Shown in pieces: positions 25,630 through 34,423 of a stretch of 64,000 nt of DNA. Both the position numbers and the translations under genes were made by a program. The DNA is from Alistipes excrementigallinarum (lineage in GTDB: Bacteria; Bacteroidota; Bacteroidia; Bacteroidales; Rikenellaceae). The stretch's first letter is position 1, and each line of letters opens with the position of its first letter. The notes under the pieces are model-generated. The model made no database searches. It saw nothing but the letters and a program-made list of their open reading frames with translations, and had not been told where the DNA came from. The stretch covers positions 1 through 64,000 of the forward strand of contig DXIP01000018.1 of the NCBI GenBank assembly GCA_019112825.1, given 5' to 3'.

Positions 25630-26565
25630 TCACTCCGACAGCGGCGTCGCCAGCTTCACGCGGACAAAGACCGGGAAGTGGTCCGACGGAGTTCGCGCCC
25701 TGTAGCGGTAGAAGGAGACCTCGCGCGGGAAGGCACCCGACTTGAGCTCCTGGTCGCTCCCCTCGACGGGCATGCGGTAGGTCGAAGTCAGCACCCCGTA
25801 GGAGCAGACCTCGACCGAGGGGGAGACGAAGATGTGGTCAATCCGGCTCGAGGTCATGGCCTCGGGGTCGAAGTTGTTGAAGGTGCCGTTGGGGGCGTAG
25901 CGTCGTTCGGCCGCCTCGTACGCATCGCGCAGCGCCTCGGAGCGGGCCAGCAGCGCATAGATTGCATCGGTCTGGTCGACGTTGAAGTCGCCCGTAAGGA
26001 AACAGCACTCGCCCGGCGCGCACATCGAGCGGATGCGTTCAAGGACCAGACGGCAGCTCTCGGCGCGCGCCCGGACGCCGACATGGTCCAGGTGGAGGTT
26101 GAAGAAGTGGAAGACAACGCCGCTCTGCCGGTCGCGGAACCTGCCCCACGTACAGATGCGGGGCAGCGCCGCATCCCACCCCACGCTCGGCCGCCCGGGA
26201 CTCTCCGAGAGCCAGAAATGGCCTTCATCGAGCAGTTCGAAGCGCTCGCGGAGGTAGAAAATCGGGGCATACTCCCCCTGCGTCGCCCCGTCGTCGCGGC
26301 CGACGCCAATATAGGCATAGTCGGGCAGCCGGTCGAGCATGTCGTGCAACTGGTCGTCGAGCACCTCCTGTGCGCCGAAGATGTCGAAGCCCTGTGACTC
26401 GACAATGCCGCACACGTGCGGAAGGCGCCGCTCCCAGCCGTTTCCGGCCGCAGCATCCCCCTCGTTGCGGTAACGTACGTTGAACGTGGCGACGGTCATC
26501 TGCTGGGCCGTCGCTCCCAGCGTGCCGCCCAGAAGCAGCACCCACAGCAGCAGGCGTTTCATCAT
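25630..26565 (-). CDS. Endonuclease/exonuclease/phosphatase (EEP) family secreted hydrolase
   Basis: The protein of about 311 residues starts MMKRLLLWVLLLGGTLGATAQ, a signal peptide. The EEP fold follows: VATFNVRYR, FGAQEVLDDQL (metal-binding Glu), NLHLDHVG, LTGDFNVDQTD, and DHIFVSP with a final TPSDHFPVFVRVKL. All active-site motifs are present, so it is probably active on a phosphodiester or phosphomonoester. Related exported proteins in Bacteroidetes are annotated only as EEP-family hydrolases; the substrate is unknown. Two Met codons (26565 and 26562) can start it; the choice changes one residue. It is divergent from the ROK gene. Confidence 0.88.
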   Translation of the reverse strand: MMKRLLLWVLLLGGTLGATAQQMTVATFNVRYRNEGDAAAGNGWERRLPHVCGIVESQGFDIFGAQEVLDDQLHDMLDRLPDYAYIGVGRDDGATQGEYAPIFYLRERFELLDEGHFWLSESPGRPSVGWDAALPRICTWGRFRDRQSGVVFHFFNLHLDHVGVRARAESCRLVLERIRSMCAPGECCFLTGDFNVDQTDAIYALLARSEALRDAYEAAERRYAPNGTFNNFDPEAMTSSRIDHIFVSPSVEVCSYGVLTSTYRMPVEGSDQELKSGAFPREVSFYRYRARTPSDHFPVFVRVKLATPLSE

Positions 26566-26600
26566 CGTTTCGATTTTTGTATCGGGTTCATTCCGTAGAG

Positions 26601-26608
26601 CAAAGGTA
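26601..26608 (-). promoter_or_regulatory. -7 box of the EEP hydrolase gene
   Basis: The minus strand reads TACCTTTG, matching TAnnTTTG, 36 nt before the start codon. Confidence 0.6.
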
Positions 26609-26702
26609 ACAAAATCCTGCCGTTTGAACCAATCCGACGACGCTTTGGAACGAATCCGTTCCACTTTTTCCGACGAGGCTCGGCCGTTTCGCAAATTTTT
26701 TG

Positions 26703-26710
26703 TATCTTCG
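26703..26710 (+). promoter_or_regulatory. Variant -7 box of the ROK kinase gene
   Basis: TATCTTCG differs from TAnnTTTG at one position; the same TTCG variant precedes galK and the DeoR-type gene. It lies 150 nt before the start codon, behind an A/T tract. Confidence 0.4.
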
Positions 26711-26859
26711 TTGCGCCTTAAGGCGCGTAAGCGAGCCCTTCGCCCCTCTTCCGCGTCCGATACCGCACGGCGGCCACCCGCCCCGCGCGACGCCGGAGCG
26801 GGCATTTGTGCGACGAGCGCCCGCCGACCCCGAAACCGACTACAAAAAACCGGAACAGC

Positions 26860-27972
26860 ATGTACAGATACGACAGCCGGGTGGTCATCACCCTCGACGC
26901 AGGCGGCACGAACTTCGTCTTCGGCGCCATGCAGGCCAACAAATTCATCGTCGACCCCATCACGATGCCGTCGAACGCCCAGGACCTCGACAAATGCCTC
27001 GCCACGATGGTCGAGGGCTTCCGTCAGGTCATCTCCAAGCTGGAGACCAAGCCCGTGGCCATCAGCTTCGCCTTCCCCGGCCCGGCCGACTACCGCAACG
27101 GGGTTATCGGCGGCTACCTGCCCAACTTCCCGTCGTTCCGCGACGGCGTGGCGCTGGGCCCCTTCCTCGAATACACCTTCGGCATCCCCGTCTTCATCAA
27201 CAACGACGGCGACCTGTTCGCCTACGGCGAGGCGCTCGGAGGCGCGCTGCCTGAGGTCAACGCCAAACTGGAGGCGCTCGGCAGCTCGAAGCGCTACCAC
27301 AACCTCATCGGCTACACCTTCGGCACGGGCTTCGGCATCGGCATCGTCACCAACGACAACCAGCTCCATACGGGCGACAACTCCTGCGTGGAGACCTTCT
27401 GCCTGCGCCACAAGAAGATGCCCAACATCATCGTCGAGGACGGCGTGGCCGTGCGCGCCATCAAGCGCGTCTACGGCGAGGCTTCAGGCGACGTGAACCA
27501 CCACTTCGAGCCGAAGGACATCTGCGAAATCGCCGACGGGACGCGTCCGGGCAATGTCGAGGCGGCCAAGAAGGCCTTCGCAGAGCTGGGCGAGGTTGCC
27601 GGCGACGCCATGGCTACGGCCGTGACGCTCATCGACGGACTCATCGTCATCGGCGGCGGCATCACCGCAGCGCGCAAGTACATCATGCCAAGCCTTCTGA
27701 AGGAGCTGCGCGGCAAAATCGGAACCCTCTCGGGCGAGACGCTCAACCGCGTCCAGATGGAGGTCTTCGACCTGGACAACGAGGAGGAGTTCAAGGCCTT
27801 TGCCAAGGGCAACCAGCGTCCGCTGAAGGTCTACGGCACGGACCGCTACGTGGCCTACGACCCGATGAAGCGCATCGGCGTGATGATTTCGAAGCTGGGT
27901 GCAAGCAAGGCCATCTCGGTGGGAGCCTATGCCTATGCGCTCCATCAGCTGGACACCAACAACGAACAATAA
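26860..27972 (+). CDS. ROK family sugar kinase-like protein
   Basis: The 370-residue protein has the ROK phosphate-binding loop ITLDAGGTNF near residue 10, the catalytic-loop region VFINNDGDLFAYGE, and IGYTFGTGFGIGIV. The usual ROK zinc motif (CxCGxxGCxE) is absent; the same region reads NSCVETFCLRHKK. It should phosphorylate glucose, mannose or an N-acetylhexosamine, and its neighbours suggest one of these. manA follows 25 bp later, so the two are cotranscribed. The ATG used here gives a short, family-like N-terminus; the longer frame upstream is leader. Confidence 0.82.
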   Translation: MYRYDSRVVITLDAGGTNFVFGAMQANKFIVDPITMPSNAQDLDKCLATMVEGFRQVISKLETKPVAISFAFPGPADYRNGVIGGYLPNFPSFRDGVALGPFLEYTFGIPVFINNDGDLFAYGEALGGALPEVNAKLEALGSSKRYHNLIGYTFGTGFGIGIVTNDNQLHTGDNSCVETFCLRHKKMPNIIVEDGVAVRAIKRVYGEASGDVNHHFEPKDICEIADGTRPGNVEAAKKAFAELGEVAGDAMATAVTLIDGLIVIGGGITAARKYIMPSLLKELRGKIGTLSGETLNRVQMEVFDLDNEEEFKAFAKGNQRPLKVYGTDRYVAYDPMKRIGVMISKLGASKAISVGAYAYALHQLDTNNEQ

Positions 27973-27997
27973 CAGAACAACCCAATAGGAGAAAACC

Positions 27998-28969
27998 ATG
28001 TATCCGTTCAAATTCAGACCCATTCTCAAGACCGTACTCTGGGGCGGTGAGAAGATAATTCCCTACAAGCAGATTGAATCCGACCAGAAGCAGGTCGGCG
28101 AGAGCTGGGAGCTCTCGGGCGTGAAGGGCAACGAATCGGTCGTTGCCAACGGCGAGCTGGCCGGCACGACCCTGCCCGAACTGCTGACCCGCGAAAAGGA
28201 GCGTCTGCTGGGCAAGGCCAACTACGAACGCTTCGGCAACGAGTTCCCGCTGCTCATCAAGTTCATCGACGCCCGTCAGGACCTCTCGATTCAGGTGCAC
28301 CCCAACGACCAGCTGGCCTGGGAGCGCCACCACTCGAAGGGCAAGACCGAGATGTGGTATGTCGTGGATGCCGACAAGGGGGCGCACCTCCGCTCGGGCT
28401 TCGCCAAGCAGGTGACCCCGGCCGAGTATGAGGCCAGCGTCGCCGACAACACCATCACCGACATCCTGAAGGACTACGAGGTGCACCCGGGCGACCTTTT
28501 CTTCCTGCCCGCAGGCCGCGTGCACAGCATCGGCGCCGGTTCGTTCATCGCCGAAATCCAGCAGACGTCGGACATCACCTACCGCATCTACGACTTCAAC
28601 CGCAAGGGCGCCGACGGCAAGCCCCGCGAGCTGCATACCGAGCTGGCCAAGGGTGCCATCGACTACACCGTGCTGCCCGACTACCGCACCCACTACAAGG
28701 CCGAGAAGAACGAGCTCACGGAGCTGATTTCCTGCCCCTACTTCACCACCTCGCTCTGCGAGCTGGACGAGGAGAAGACCTTCGATTTCGCATCGCTCGA
28801 CTCGTTCGTGGTCTTCATCTGCGTCGAGGGCCGGGGCACGGTCGAGGACAACGAGGGCCACAAGCTGGAGGTGCACCAGGGAGAAACGCTGCTGCTGCCC
28901 GCCACGACCCGCTCGCTGCGCGTCAAGCCGGAAGGGAAACTCAAGTTCCTGACCAGCTGGATTGCATAA
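27998..28969 (+). CDS. manA: Mannose-6-phosphate isomerase, class I
   Basis: The 323-residue cupin enzyme has WGGEKI at the N-terminus, IKFIDARQDLSIQVHPND (zinc-binding region), KTEMWYVVDAD and FLPAGRVHSIGAG. It is the short class I form common in Bacteroidetes and Firmicutes. It interconverts mannose 6-phosphate and fructose 6-phosphate, feeding mannose into glycolysis or supplying GDP-mannose synthesis. Placed right after the ROK kinase, it fits a kinase-isomerase pair. Confidence 0.95.
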   Translation: MYPFKFRPILKTVLWGGEKIIPYKQIESDQKQVGESWELSGVKGNESVVANGELAGTTLPELLTREKERLLGKANYERFGNEFPLLIKFIDARQDLSIQVHPNDQLAWERHHSKGKTEMWYVVDADKGAHLRSGFAKQVTPAEYEASVADNTITDILKDYEVHPGDLFFLPAGRVHSIGAGSFIAEIQQTSDITYRIYDFNRKGADGKPRELHTELAKGAIDYTVLPDYRTHYKAEKNELTELISCPYFTTSLCELDEEKTFDFASLDSFVVFICVEGRGTVEDNEGHKLEVHQGETLLLPATTRSLRVKPEGKLKFLTSWIA

Positions 28970-29007
28970 AAACAGGACGCATTTTTGGTAAAGTGTCGGA
29001 AAAAGGC

Positions 29008-29015
29008 TATCTTTA
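29008..29015 (+). promoter_or_regulatory. Weak -7-like box after manA
   Basis: TATCTTTA differs from the consensus only at the last base. It is the only candidate start site for the 29382-33131 gene group I could find in the 412-bp gap. Confidence 0.3.
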
Positions 29016-29210
29016 GAGTCCAAAGGGGATTGAACGATGAAAGATAGTCTTGCCACCGGCCTCCACACGATTCGTCGCACGAAGGGCATCCGCACCGCGG
29101 AGCAATCCGCTCCCGGGGCATCGGGCAGCGGCCCGATGCGGAGATGCGCGGCCGACGACGACAGGATTGCAACCCCTCCTTCCGGAGCGACCGGAACCGC
29201 AGAGCGTTAC

Positions 29211-29257
29211 AATCAGCTCGACCTTCCCTGAACGGGGAAGGCTCCGGGCTGATTTTT
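29211..29257 (+). terminator. Terminator-like hairpin in the gap before the NahK-like gene
   Basis: CCTTCCC (29222-29228) pairs with GGGAAGG (29235-29241), and ATCAGC pairs with GCTGAT outside it; TTTTT follows. It may end the ROK-manA transcript, attenuate the next operon, or end a short RNA starting near 29020. The rest of 28970-29381 contains no gene I trust. Confidence 0.6.
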
Positions 29258-29381
29258 CGCATATATGTCCGCAACAAGGAGATACGGGAGGAGTGCCCGT
29301 ACGAAGCGACGAACGACAATCCGGATTGGTGCGGGCTCGTGAGGGCCGCGCCGGAATCAGAACCAAACAGAGTAAGAGCGC

Positions 29382-30491
29382 ATGGACGAAAGACTTGCAG
29401 CAATCGCGTCGCGATTTGCACTGGACGGTGAAATCCTCGACATCACCCCCGTGGGCGAGGGCTTCATCAACGACACCTACCGCATCCGCACCGGAAGCGG
29501 TACGCCCGATTACATCCTCCAGCGCAAGAACGGCAACATCTTCAAGGATGTTCCGGCCATGATGGAAAACATCCGCAAGGTGACCGACCACATCCGCCGC
29601 AAGGTGCTTGCCGCGGGCGGCGACCCCGACCGCGAAGTGCTGCGCGTCATTCCCACCCGCAGCGGCAGCCTCTCGCACCGCGACGAGGCGGGCGAGCACT
29701 GGGCCGCAACGCTCTTCATCGACGACACGGTCACCTACGACCGCGCAGACTCGCCCGAGCTGGCCCGCAAGGGCGGCATCGGCATCGGGCACTTCCAGTC
29801 GCAGCTGGCCGACTTCGACGAGCCGCTGGCCGAGACCATTCCCGGCTTCCACAACATCCGCCACCGCTTCGCGCAGTGGGACCGGACGCTCGCGCGCGAC
29901 GCTGCGGGCCGCTGCCGCAGCGCAGCCGAGGAGATTGGATGGATTGAATCGCGGCGCGAGGAGATGCTCGCCTTCTGGCGGCTGGTCGAGGAGGGGGTCA
30001 TACCCCGCCACGTGACGCACAACGACACGAAAATCAGCAACATTCTTTTCGACCGAGCGGGCAACGTGCTCTGTGTCATCGACCTCGACACGGTGATGAA
30101 CTCCACGTCGCTCAACGACTTCGGCGACGCCATCCGCACCTACACCAACACGGGGGCCGAGGATGACCGCGACCTGCGGCGCGTCGGAATGTCGATGGAG
30201 CTCTTCACGGCCTACACGGAGGGCTATCTCTCGCAGCACGCCCGCGAACTTTCTCCGTCCGAAAGAGAATATCTGGCCTTCTCGGCACGTTATATTACCT
30301 ACGAGCAGGTGCTCCGCTTCCTGATGGACTACCTCGACGGCGACACCTACTACAAGACCCGCAGCGCCGACCACAACCTGGTGCGCACCCGCGCCCAGTA
30401 TCGGCTGCTCCAAAGAATGGAGGAGCAATACGACGCCATGTGCGACGTGGTGCGCAGGCTGGCCGACCGATACGCAACAACGAAACATTGA
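29382..30491 (+). CDS. Phosphotransferase (APH family), N-acetylhexosamine 1-kinase-like
   Basis: The 369-residue protein has the aminoglycoside-phosphotransferase/choline-kinase fold. Its nucleotide loop region is VGEGFINDTYRI, the lysine strand YILQRKN, the catalytic loop HNDTKISNILFD (Asp215) and the metal-binding VIDLDTV. The IDLDTVM spacing and the length match NahK-type kinases, which phosphorylate GlcNAc or GalNAc at the anomeric carbon. The amino-sugar context supports this, but substrate is inferred. The stop is separated by 2 bp from the next start, so translation is probably coupled. Confidence 0.78.
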   Translation: MDERLAAIASRFALDGEILDITPVGEGFINDTYRIRTGSGTPDYILQRKNGNIFKDVPAMMENIRKVTDHIRRKVLAAGGDPDREVLRVIPTRSGSLSHRDEAGEHWAATLFIDDTVTYDRADSPELARKGGIGIGHFQSQLADFDEPLAETIPGFHNIRHRFAQWDRTLARDAAGRCRSAAEEIGWIESRREEMLAFWRLVEEGVIPRHVTHNDTKISNILFDRAGNVLCVIDLDTVMNSTSLNDFGDAIRTYTNTGAEDDRDLRRVGMSMELFTAYTEGYLSQHARELSPSEREYLAFSARYITYEQVLRFLMDYLDGDTYYKTRSADHNLVRTRAQYRLLQRMEEQYDAMCDVVRRLADRYATTKH

Positions 30492-30493
30492 AC

Positions 30494-31141
30494 ATGACCA
30501 TGAAGATAAGACACCTCAAACCGTTCGACACGACCGACCTCCGGGCCATGGAGGAGGCCTTCGCCGCCATCGAGCCGCAGCCGATAGCCTGCTGCAACTG
30601 GCCCGACACCTACCCCTACCGGCCGCAGGTCTCGTTCCGCATCTTCCATACGGGCGAAACGCTGTGGCTCCGCTTCGACGTGGAGGAGCGCTACACCAAG
30701 GGCGAAGTGACCGAGGACAACGGCCGCGTATGGACCGACTCCTGCGTGGAGTTCTTCATCGCGCTCGACGATACGGGCTACTACAACTTCGAGACGACCT
30801 GCACGGGACGCCTGCTGCTCGCCTTCCGCAAGGAGCGCGAGCATCCGACCCATGCCACACCGGAGCTGCTCGCCCGCGTCGGCCGCTACCCTTCGCTCGG
30901 GCGCGAGCCCTTTGCCGAGCGCGTGGGCGACAACCGCTGGTCGACCGTGCTGGCCATCCCGGCCGACGTCCTCTTCCGCCACCAGCTGAAGCGGTGGAAC
31001 GGCGTGCGGGCCACGGCCAACCTCTACAAGTGCGGCGACGAGCTCTCCCACCCGCACTTCCTCTCGTGGCAGCCGATTGAGAACCCCAAACCGGACTTCC
31101 ACCTGCCCCGCTTCTTCGCCGAAGTGGAGTTCGAGCAATAG
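30494..31141 (+). CDS. CBM9-like carbohydrate-binding family protein
   Basis: The 215-residue protein matches the family-9-like carbohydrate-binding proteins. It has PYRPQVSFRIFHTGETLWLRFDV, VWTDSCVEFFIALD (the conserved DSCVEFF pattern), YYNFETTCTGRLLLA and a final PDFHLPRFFAEVEFE. No signal peptide is visible, so it is likely cytoplasmic, unlike secreted xylan-binding CBM9 modules. The function of this single-domain family is not established. It is tightly coupled to the NahK-like gene. Confidence 0.75.
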   Translation: MTMKIRHLKPFDTTDLRAMEEAFAAIEPQPIACCNWPDTYPYRPQVSFRIFHTGETLWLRFDVEERYTKGEVTEDNGRVWTDSCVEFFIALDDTGYYNFETTCTGRLLLAFRKEREHPTHATPELLARVGRYPSLGREPFAERVGDNRWSTVLAIPADVLFRHQLKRWNGVRATANLYKCGDELSHPHFLSWQPIENPKPDFHLPRFFAEVEFEQ

Positions 31142-31178
31142 AACGACAACAAAAGTTACTGCATAAATAGTCACAACC

Positions 31179-33131
31179 ATGAACAACAGCAAGTATTCAC
31201 TTCCGAAGGACGGCGGACTCATCGAAAGCTCCGCCCCCCGCGACATCATCCATCGCTACGAGAAGATTCGCACCTCGGTCTACGAGAACGAATATCTGGG
31301 TGTAAAGTATGTCGCCGACGTCATCGTGAAGATGATTCGCAACTACAACGAGAGCCACTGCTCGAACGAGGTCTACGACGAGAATGCACCCTTCGTGCTG
31401 GGTCTGACCACCGGCCGCACGCCGCTGGGCCTCTACCACGAGCTGGTAAAGCGCTACGAGGAGGGCGAGGTCAGCTTCCGCAACGTGGCCGTCTACAGCC
31501 TCGACGAGTTCTACCCCATCAAGTCGAGCGAGCAGCAGAGCCGCAACTACCGCATCCATGAGGATTTCCTCAACCACATCGACATCCTGCCCGAGAACAT
31601 CCACATTCCCGACGGCACGATTCCCGAGGACAAGGTTTCGGAGTACTGCGCTTCGTACGACAGCGCCGCCAGCCACATCGACCTGATGATTATCGGCGTG
31701 GGCGAGAACGGCCAGATTGGCTTCAACGAGCCGGGCTCCTACGCCAAGTCGCGCACGCGTCTGGTACAGCTCAACTACGACACGCGCAAGACGCAGTCGG
31801 GTGCCTTCTTCGGACTGGAGAACACCCCGAAGATGGCCATCACGATGGGTATCGGCACCATCATGCACGCCGAGAAGATTATCCTCATGGCCTGGGGCGA
31901 GGACAAGGCCGATGTCATCCAGAAGGTTGTCGAAGGGGACATCAACCCGATGCTGCCCGCCTCGAACCTGCAGGCACACCCCAACATCGAGGTAGTCATC
32001 GACGAGAATGCGGCCCACCAGCTCACCCGCGAGCAGACCCCCTGGAAGGTGGGTCCCTGCAACTGGACGCCGAAGTTCGTCCGCAAGGCCGTCGTATGGC
32101 TCTGCGGCGAGGTGAAGAAGCCGATTCTGAAGCTCACCTACAAGGACTACATCGAGAACTCGCTGGGCGAGCTGCTCGAACAGGGCCGCACCTACGACCA
32201 AATCAACATCGACGTATTCAACGACCTGCAGCACACCATCACGGGATGGCCCGGCGGCAAACCCAACGCCGACGACTCGACGCGCCCCGTCTCGTCGAAG
32301 CCCTTCCCCAAGCGCGTGGTCATCTTCTCGCCCCACCCCGACGACGACGTAATCTCGATGGGCGGTACCTTCATCCGGCTCGTACAGCAGGGTCATGACG
32401 TACACGTAGCCTACGAGACGTCGGGCAACGTGGCCGTACACGACGACGTGGTGGTCCAGAACATCGACACCTCGCGCGAGCTGGGCTATGCCGACCACCT
32501 CGAGGAGGTGAAGCGCATCATCGCCGGCAAGAAGAAGGGCGAGCCCGAGCCGCGCGCACTGCTCGACCTCAAGGGTTCGATTCGCCGCGCCGAGGCCCGC
32601 GCCGCCGTACGTTCGTTCGGTCTGAACCCCGACACCAACGCCCACTTCCTCAACCTGCCCTTCTACGAGACGGGCGGCATCAAGAAGGGACAGCTCACCG
32701 AGAAGGACATCAACATCATCGTCAACCTGCTGCGTGAAATCAAGCCTCATCAGATTTACGCCGCCGGTGACCTGGCCGACCCCCACGGAACGCACCGCAC
32801 CTGCATGGAGGCGGTTCTGGGCGCGCTGGAGATTGTCAAGGACGACGATTGGCTCAAAGATTGCCATCTGTGGCTCTATCGGGGCGCCTGGATGGAGTGG
32901 GACCTCGGCATGGTGGACATGGCCGTGCCTCTGTCGCCCGACGAGCTCATCAAGAAGCGTCATGCCATCTACCGTCACCTTTCGCAGAAGGACATCGTTC
33001 CCTTCCCGGGCAGCGATACCCGCGAATTCTGGCAGCGGGCCGAGGAGCGTACGCAGCACACGGCACGTCTCTACGACCAGTTGGGCATGGCCGAGTATCA
33101 GGCCATCGAGGTCTTCGTCAAGATGTTCTGA
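31179..33131 (+). CDS. Fusion of a NagB-like domain (altered active site) and a PIG-L deacetylase domain
   Basis: The 650-residue protein joins a glucosamine-6-phosphate deaminase-like domain (about 25-300) to a PIG-L/LmbE domain (about 375-620). In the first, Asp109 (SLDEF) and Glu184 are kept, but the Asp and His of the usual GEDGH motif are replaced: residues 175-179 read GENGQ (Asn177, Gln179). The PIG-L domain is intact, with the zinc motif HPDD at 386-389 and HGTH at 536-539. An N-acetylhexosamine deacetylase tied to a phosphosugar-binding domain is a reasonable reading. Such fusions are commonly annotated as glucosamine-6-phosphate deaminase in Bacteroidetes. A normal nagB follows. Confidence 0.85.
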   Translation: MNNSKYSLPKDGGLIESSAPRDIIHRYEKIRTSVYENEYLGVKYVADVIVKMIRNYNESHCSNEVYDENAPFVLGLTTGRTPLGLYHELVKRYEEGEVSFRNVAVYSLDEFYPIKSSEQQSRNYRIHEDFLNHIDILPENIHIPDGTIPEDKVSEYCASYDSAASHIDLMIIGVGENGQIGFNEPGSYAKSRTRLVQLNYDTRKTQSGAFFGLENTPKMAITMGIGTIMHAEKIILMAWGEDKADVIQKVVEGDINPMLPASNLQAHPNIEVVIDENAAHQLTREQTPWKVGPCNWTPKFVRKAVVWLCGEVKKPILKLTYKDYIENSLGELLEQGRTYDQINIDVFNDLQHTITGWPGGKPNADDSTRPVSSKPFPKRVVIFSPHPDDDVISMGGTFIRLVQQGHDVHVAYETSGNVAVHDDVVVQNIDTSRELGYADHLEEVKRIIAGKKKGEPEPRALLDLKGSIRRAEARAAVRSFGLNPDTNAHFLNLPFYETGGIKKGQLTEKDINIIVNLLREIKPHQIYAAGDLADPHGTHRTCMEAVLGALEIVKDDDWLKDCHLWLYRGAWMEWDLGMVDMAVPLSPDELIKKRHAIYRHLSQKDIVPFPGSDTREFWQRAEERTQHTARLYDQLGMAEYQAIEVFVKMF

Positions 33132-33169
33132 GCGCCGCCGAAGCGAACGTAAAAAACAATTAATAACCG

Positions 33170-33245
33170 GGCGGAAGGGTCTTCCGCCGGAGTGCAACCC
33201 CTCAGCGTCGGACCCCGTCGGGGTGCCGTGCGGCATCCCGACGGG
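33170..33245 (+). promoter_or_regulatory. Two hairpins between the NagB/PIG-L and nagB genes
   Basis: Stem 1 pairs GGCGGAAG (33170-33177) with CTTCCGCC (33181-33188). Stem 2 pairs 33214-33227 with 33232-33245, 14 bp with one G-U pair and a 4-nt loop. No T-runs follow, so they are likelier mRNA structure or processing signals than terminators. Confidence 0.55.
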
Positions 33246-33302
33246 CAAGATGCGAAGGAGGACACCGGCAGAAAGGCCATACCGCCACAAACAGGAAACA
33301 CC

Positions 33303-34097
33303 ATGCGAGTAATTATCGAAAACACCCCGCAGCAGGTAGCGCAGTGGACGGCTCGCTACATCGTCGAGCAGATTCGGCTCAAGAGCAAGCTCACCTCGTC
33401 ACCCTTCGTACTGGGCCTTCCGACCGGCTCGACGCCGCTGGAGACCTACAAGGAGCTCATCCGCCTCTACAAGGCGGGCGAGGTGTCGTTCAAGAACGTC
33501 ATCACCTTCAACATGGACGAATATGTGGGTCTTCCCGAGGAGCATCCCGAGAGCTACCACTCGTTCATGTGGAACAACTTCTTCCGCCACATCGACATCA
33601 TTCCCGAGAATGTCAACATCCTCAACGGCAACGCCGAGGACCTGGTCAAGGAGTGCGCCGACTATGAGGCACGCATCGAGGAGGCCGGCGGCATCGACCT
33701 CTTCATGGGCGGCGTGGGCGAAGACGGCCACCTGGCCTTCAACGAGCCCTTCTCGTCGCTCCAGTCGCGCACGCGCATCAAGACGCTGACCACCGATACG
33801 ATTCAGGTCAACGCCCGCTTCTTCGGCGGCGATACGCGTCTGGTTCCGAAGACGGCGCTGACGGTGGGCGTAGCGACGGTGCTCTCGGCCAAGAAGGTCG
33901 TCATCCTCGCCACGGGCCACAAGAAGGCCCGCGCCGTACGCCACGGTGTCGAGGGCGGCTACAACCACCAGTGGACCATCTCGGCGCTGCAGGTACACCC
34001 CAGCGGCATCATCGTCTGCGACGATGCGGCCGCCGAGGAGCTCCGCGTCTCGACCTACCGCTACTTCAAGGACATCGAGAAGGATACGCTGATTTAA
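33303..34097 (+). CDS. nagB: Glucosamine-6-phosphate deaminase
   Basis: The 264-residue protein has every key residue at the E. coli numbering: Asp72 (NMDEY), Asp141 and His143 (GEDGH), and Glu148 (FNEP). LPTGSTPLETY is the phosphate-binding loop. It converts glucosamine 6-phosphate to fructose 6-phosphate and ammonia, the last step of amino-sugar catabolism. It starts 171 bp after the NagB/PIG-L gene; the gap has two hairpins. Contrast with the altered domain upstream suggests this gene supplies the real deaminase. Confidence 0.97.
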   Translation: MRVIIENTPQQVAQWTARYIVEQIRLKSKLTSSPFVLGLPTGSTPLETYKELIRLYKAGEVSFKNVITFNMDEYVGLPEEHPESYHSFMWNNFFRHIDIIPENVNILNGNAEDLVKECADYEARIEEAGGIDLFMGGVGEDGHLAFNEPFSSLQSRTRIKTLTTDTIQVNARFFGGDTRLVPKTALTVGVATVLSAKKVVILATGHKKARAVRHGVEGGYNHQWTISALQVHPSGIIVCDDAAAEELRVSTYRYFKDIEKDTLI

Positions 34098-34135
34098 GGC
34101 GAGCGGATACGCCCCGGAGGTACACCTTCACAGAT

Positions 34136-34166
34136 GCGAGGCGGCTGCCGATGGCAGCCGCCTCGC
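34136..34166 (+). terminator. Hairpin after nagB
   Basis: GCGAGGCGGCTGCC pairs perfectly with GGCAGCCGCCTCGC (14 bp, GAT loop). No T-run follows. A second stem, AAAGGCCC (34187-34194) with GGGCCTTT (34215-34222), lies just downstream and ends in TTT. Confidence 0.6.
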
Positions 34167-34341
34167 TGCGTTCAAGTTCAAATAGCAAAGGCCCTTCTCT
34201 TTGCAGAAAGAAAGGGGCCTTTGCCATATCCTGCGGAATACGCACGTTCAAGTGGATGCGGCGGCACGGCCTGCGCAGGAAGATGAGAGCCGCACCAGAG
34301 CGGACAAAAAACGCCCGGCAAAGCACCCTCCGCACGGACAC

Positions 34342-34380
34342 AAAAAAAGACTCCCGCCGCATCCGACGCGGCAGGAGTCT
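34342..34380 (-). terminator. Terminator of the DUF4465 lipoprotein gene
   Basis: On the minus strand AGACTCC pairs across one mismatch and continues with GCCGC/GCGGC; the stem is followed by seven T residues (A-run 34342-34348 on plus). Confidence 0.85.
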
Positions 34381-34423
34381 ATTCAGGACCGTCGAGATAC
34401 CGCCACAGGGCGGCATCGCACGG

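Noticed and set aside
29037..29231. Small plus-strand frame of 64 residues after manA
   Set aside because: No ribosome-binding region, low-complexity composition, and it overlaps a terminator hairpin; treated as noncoding.
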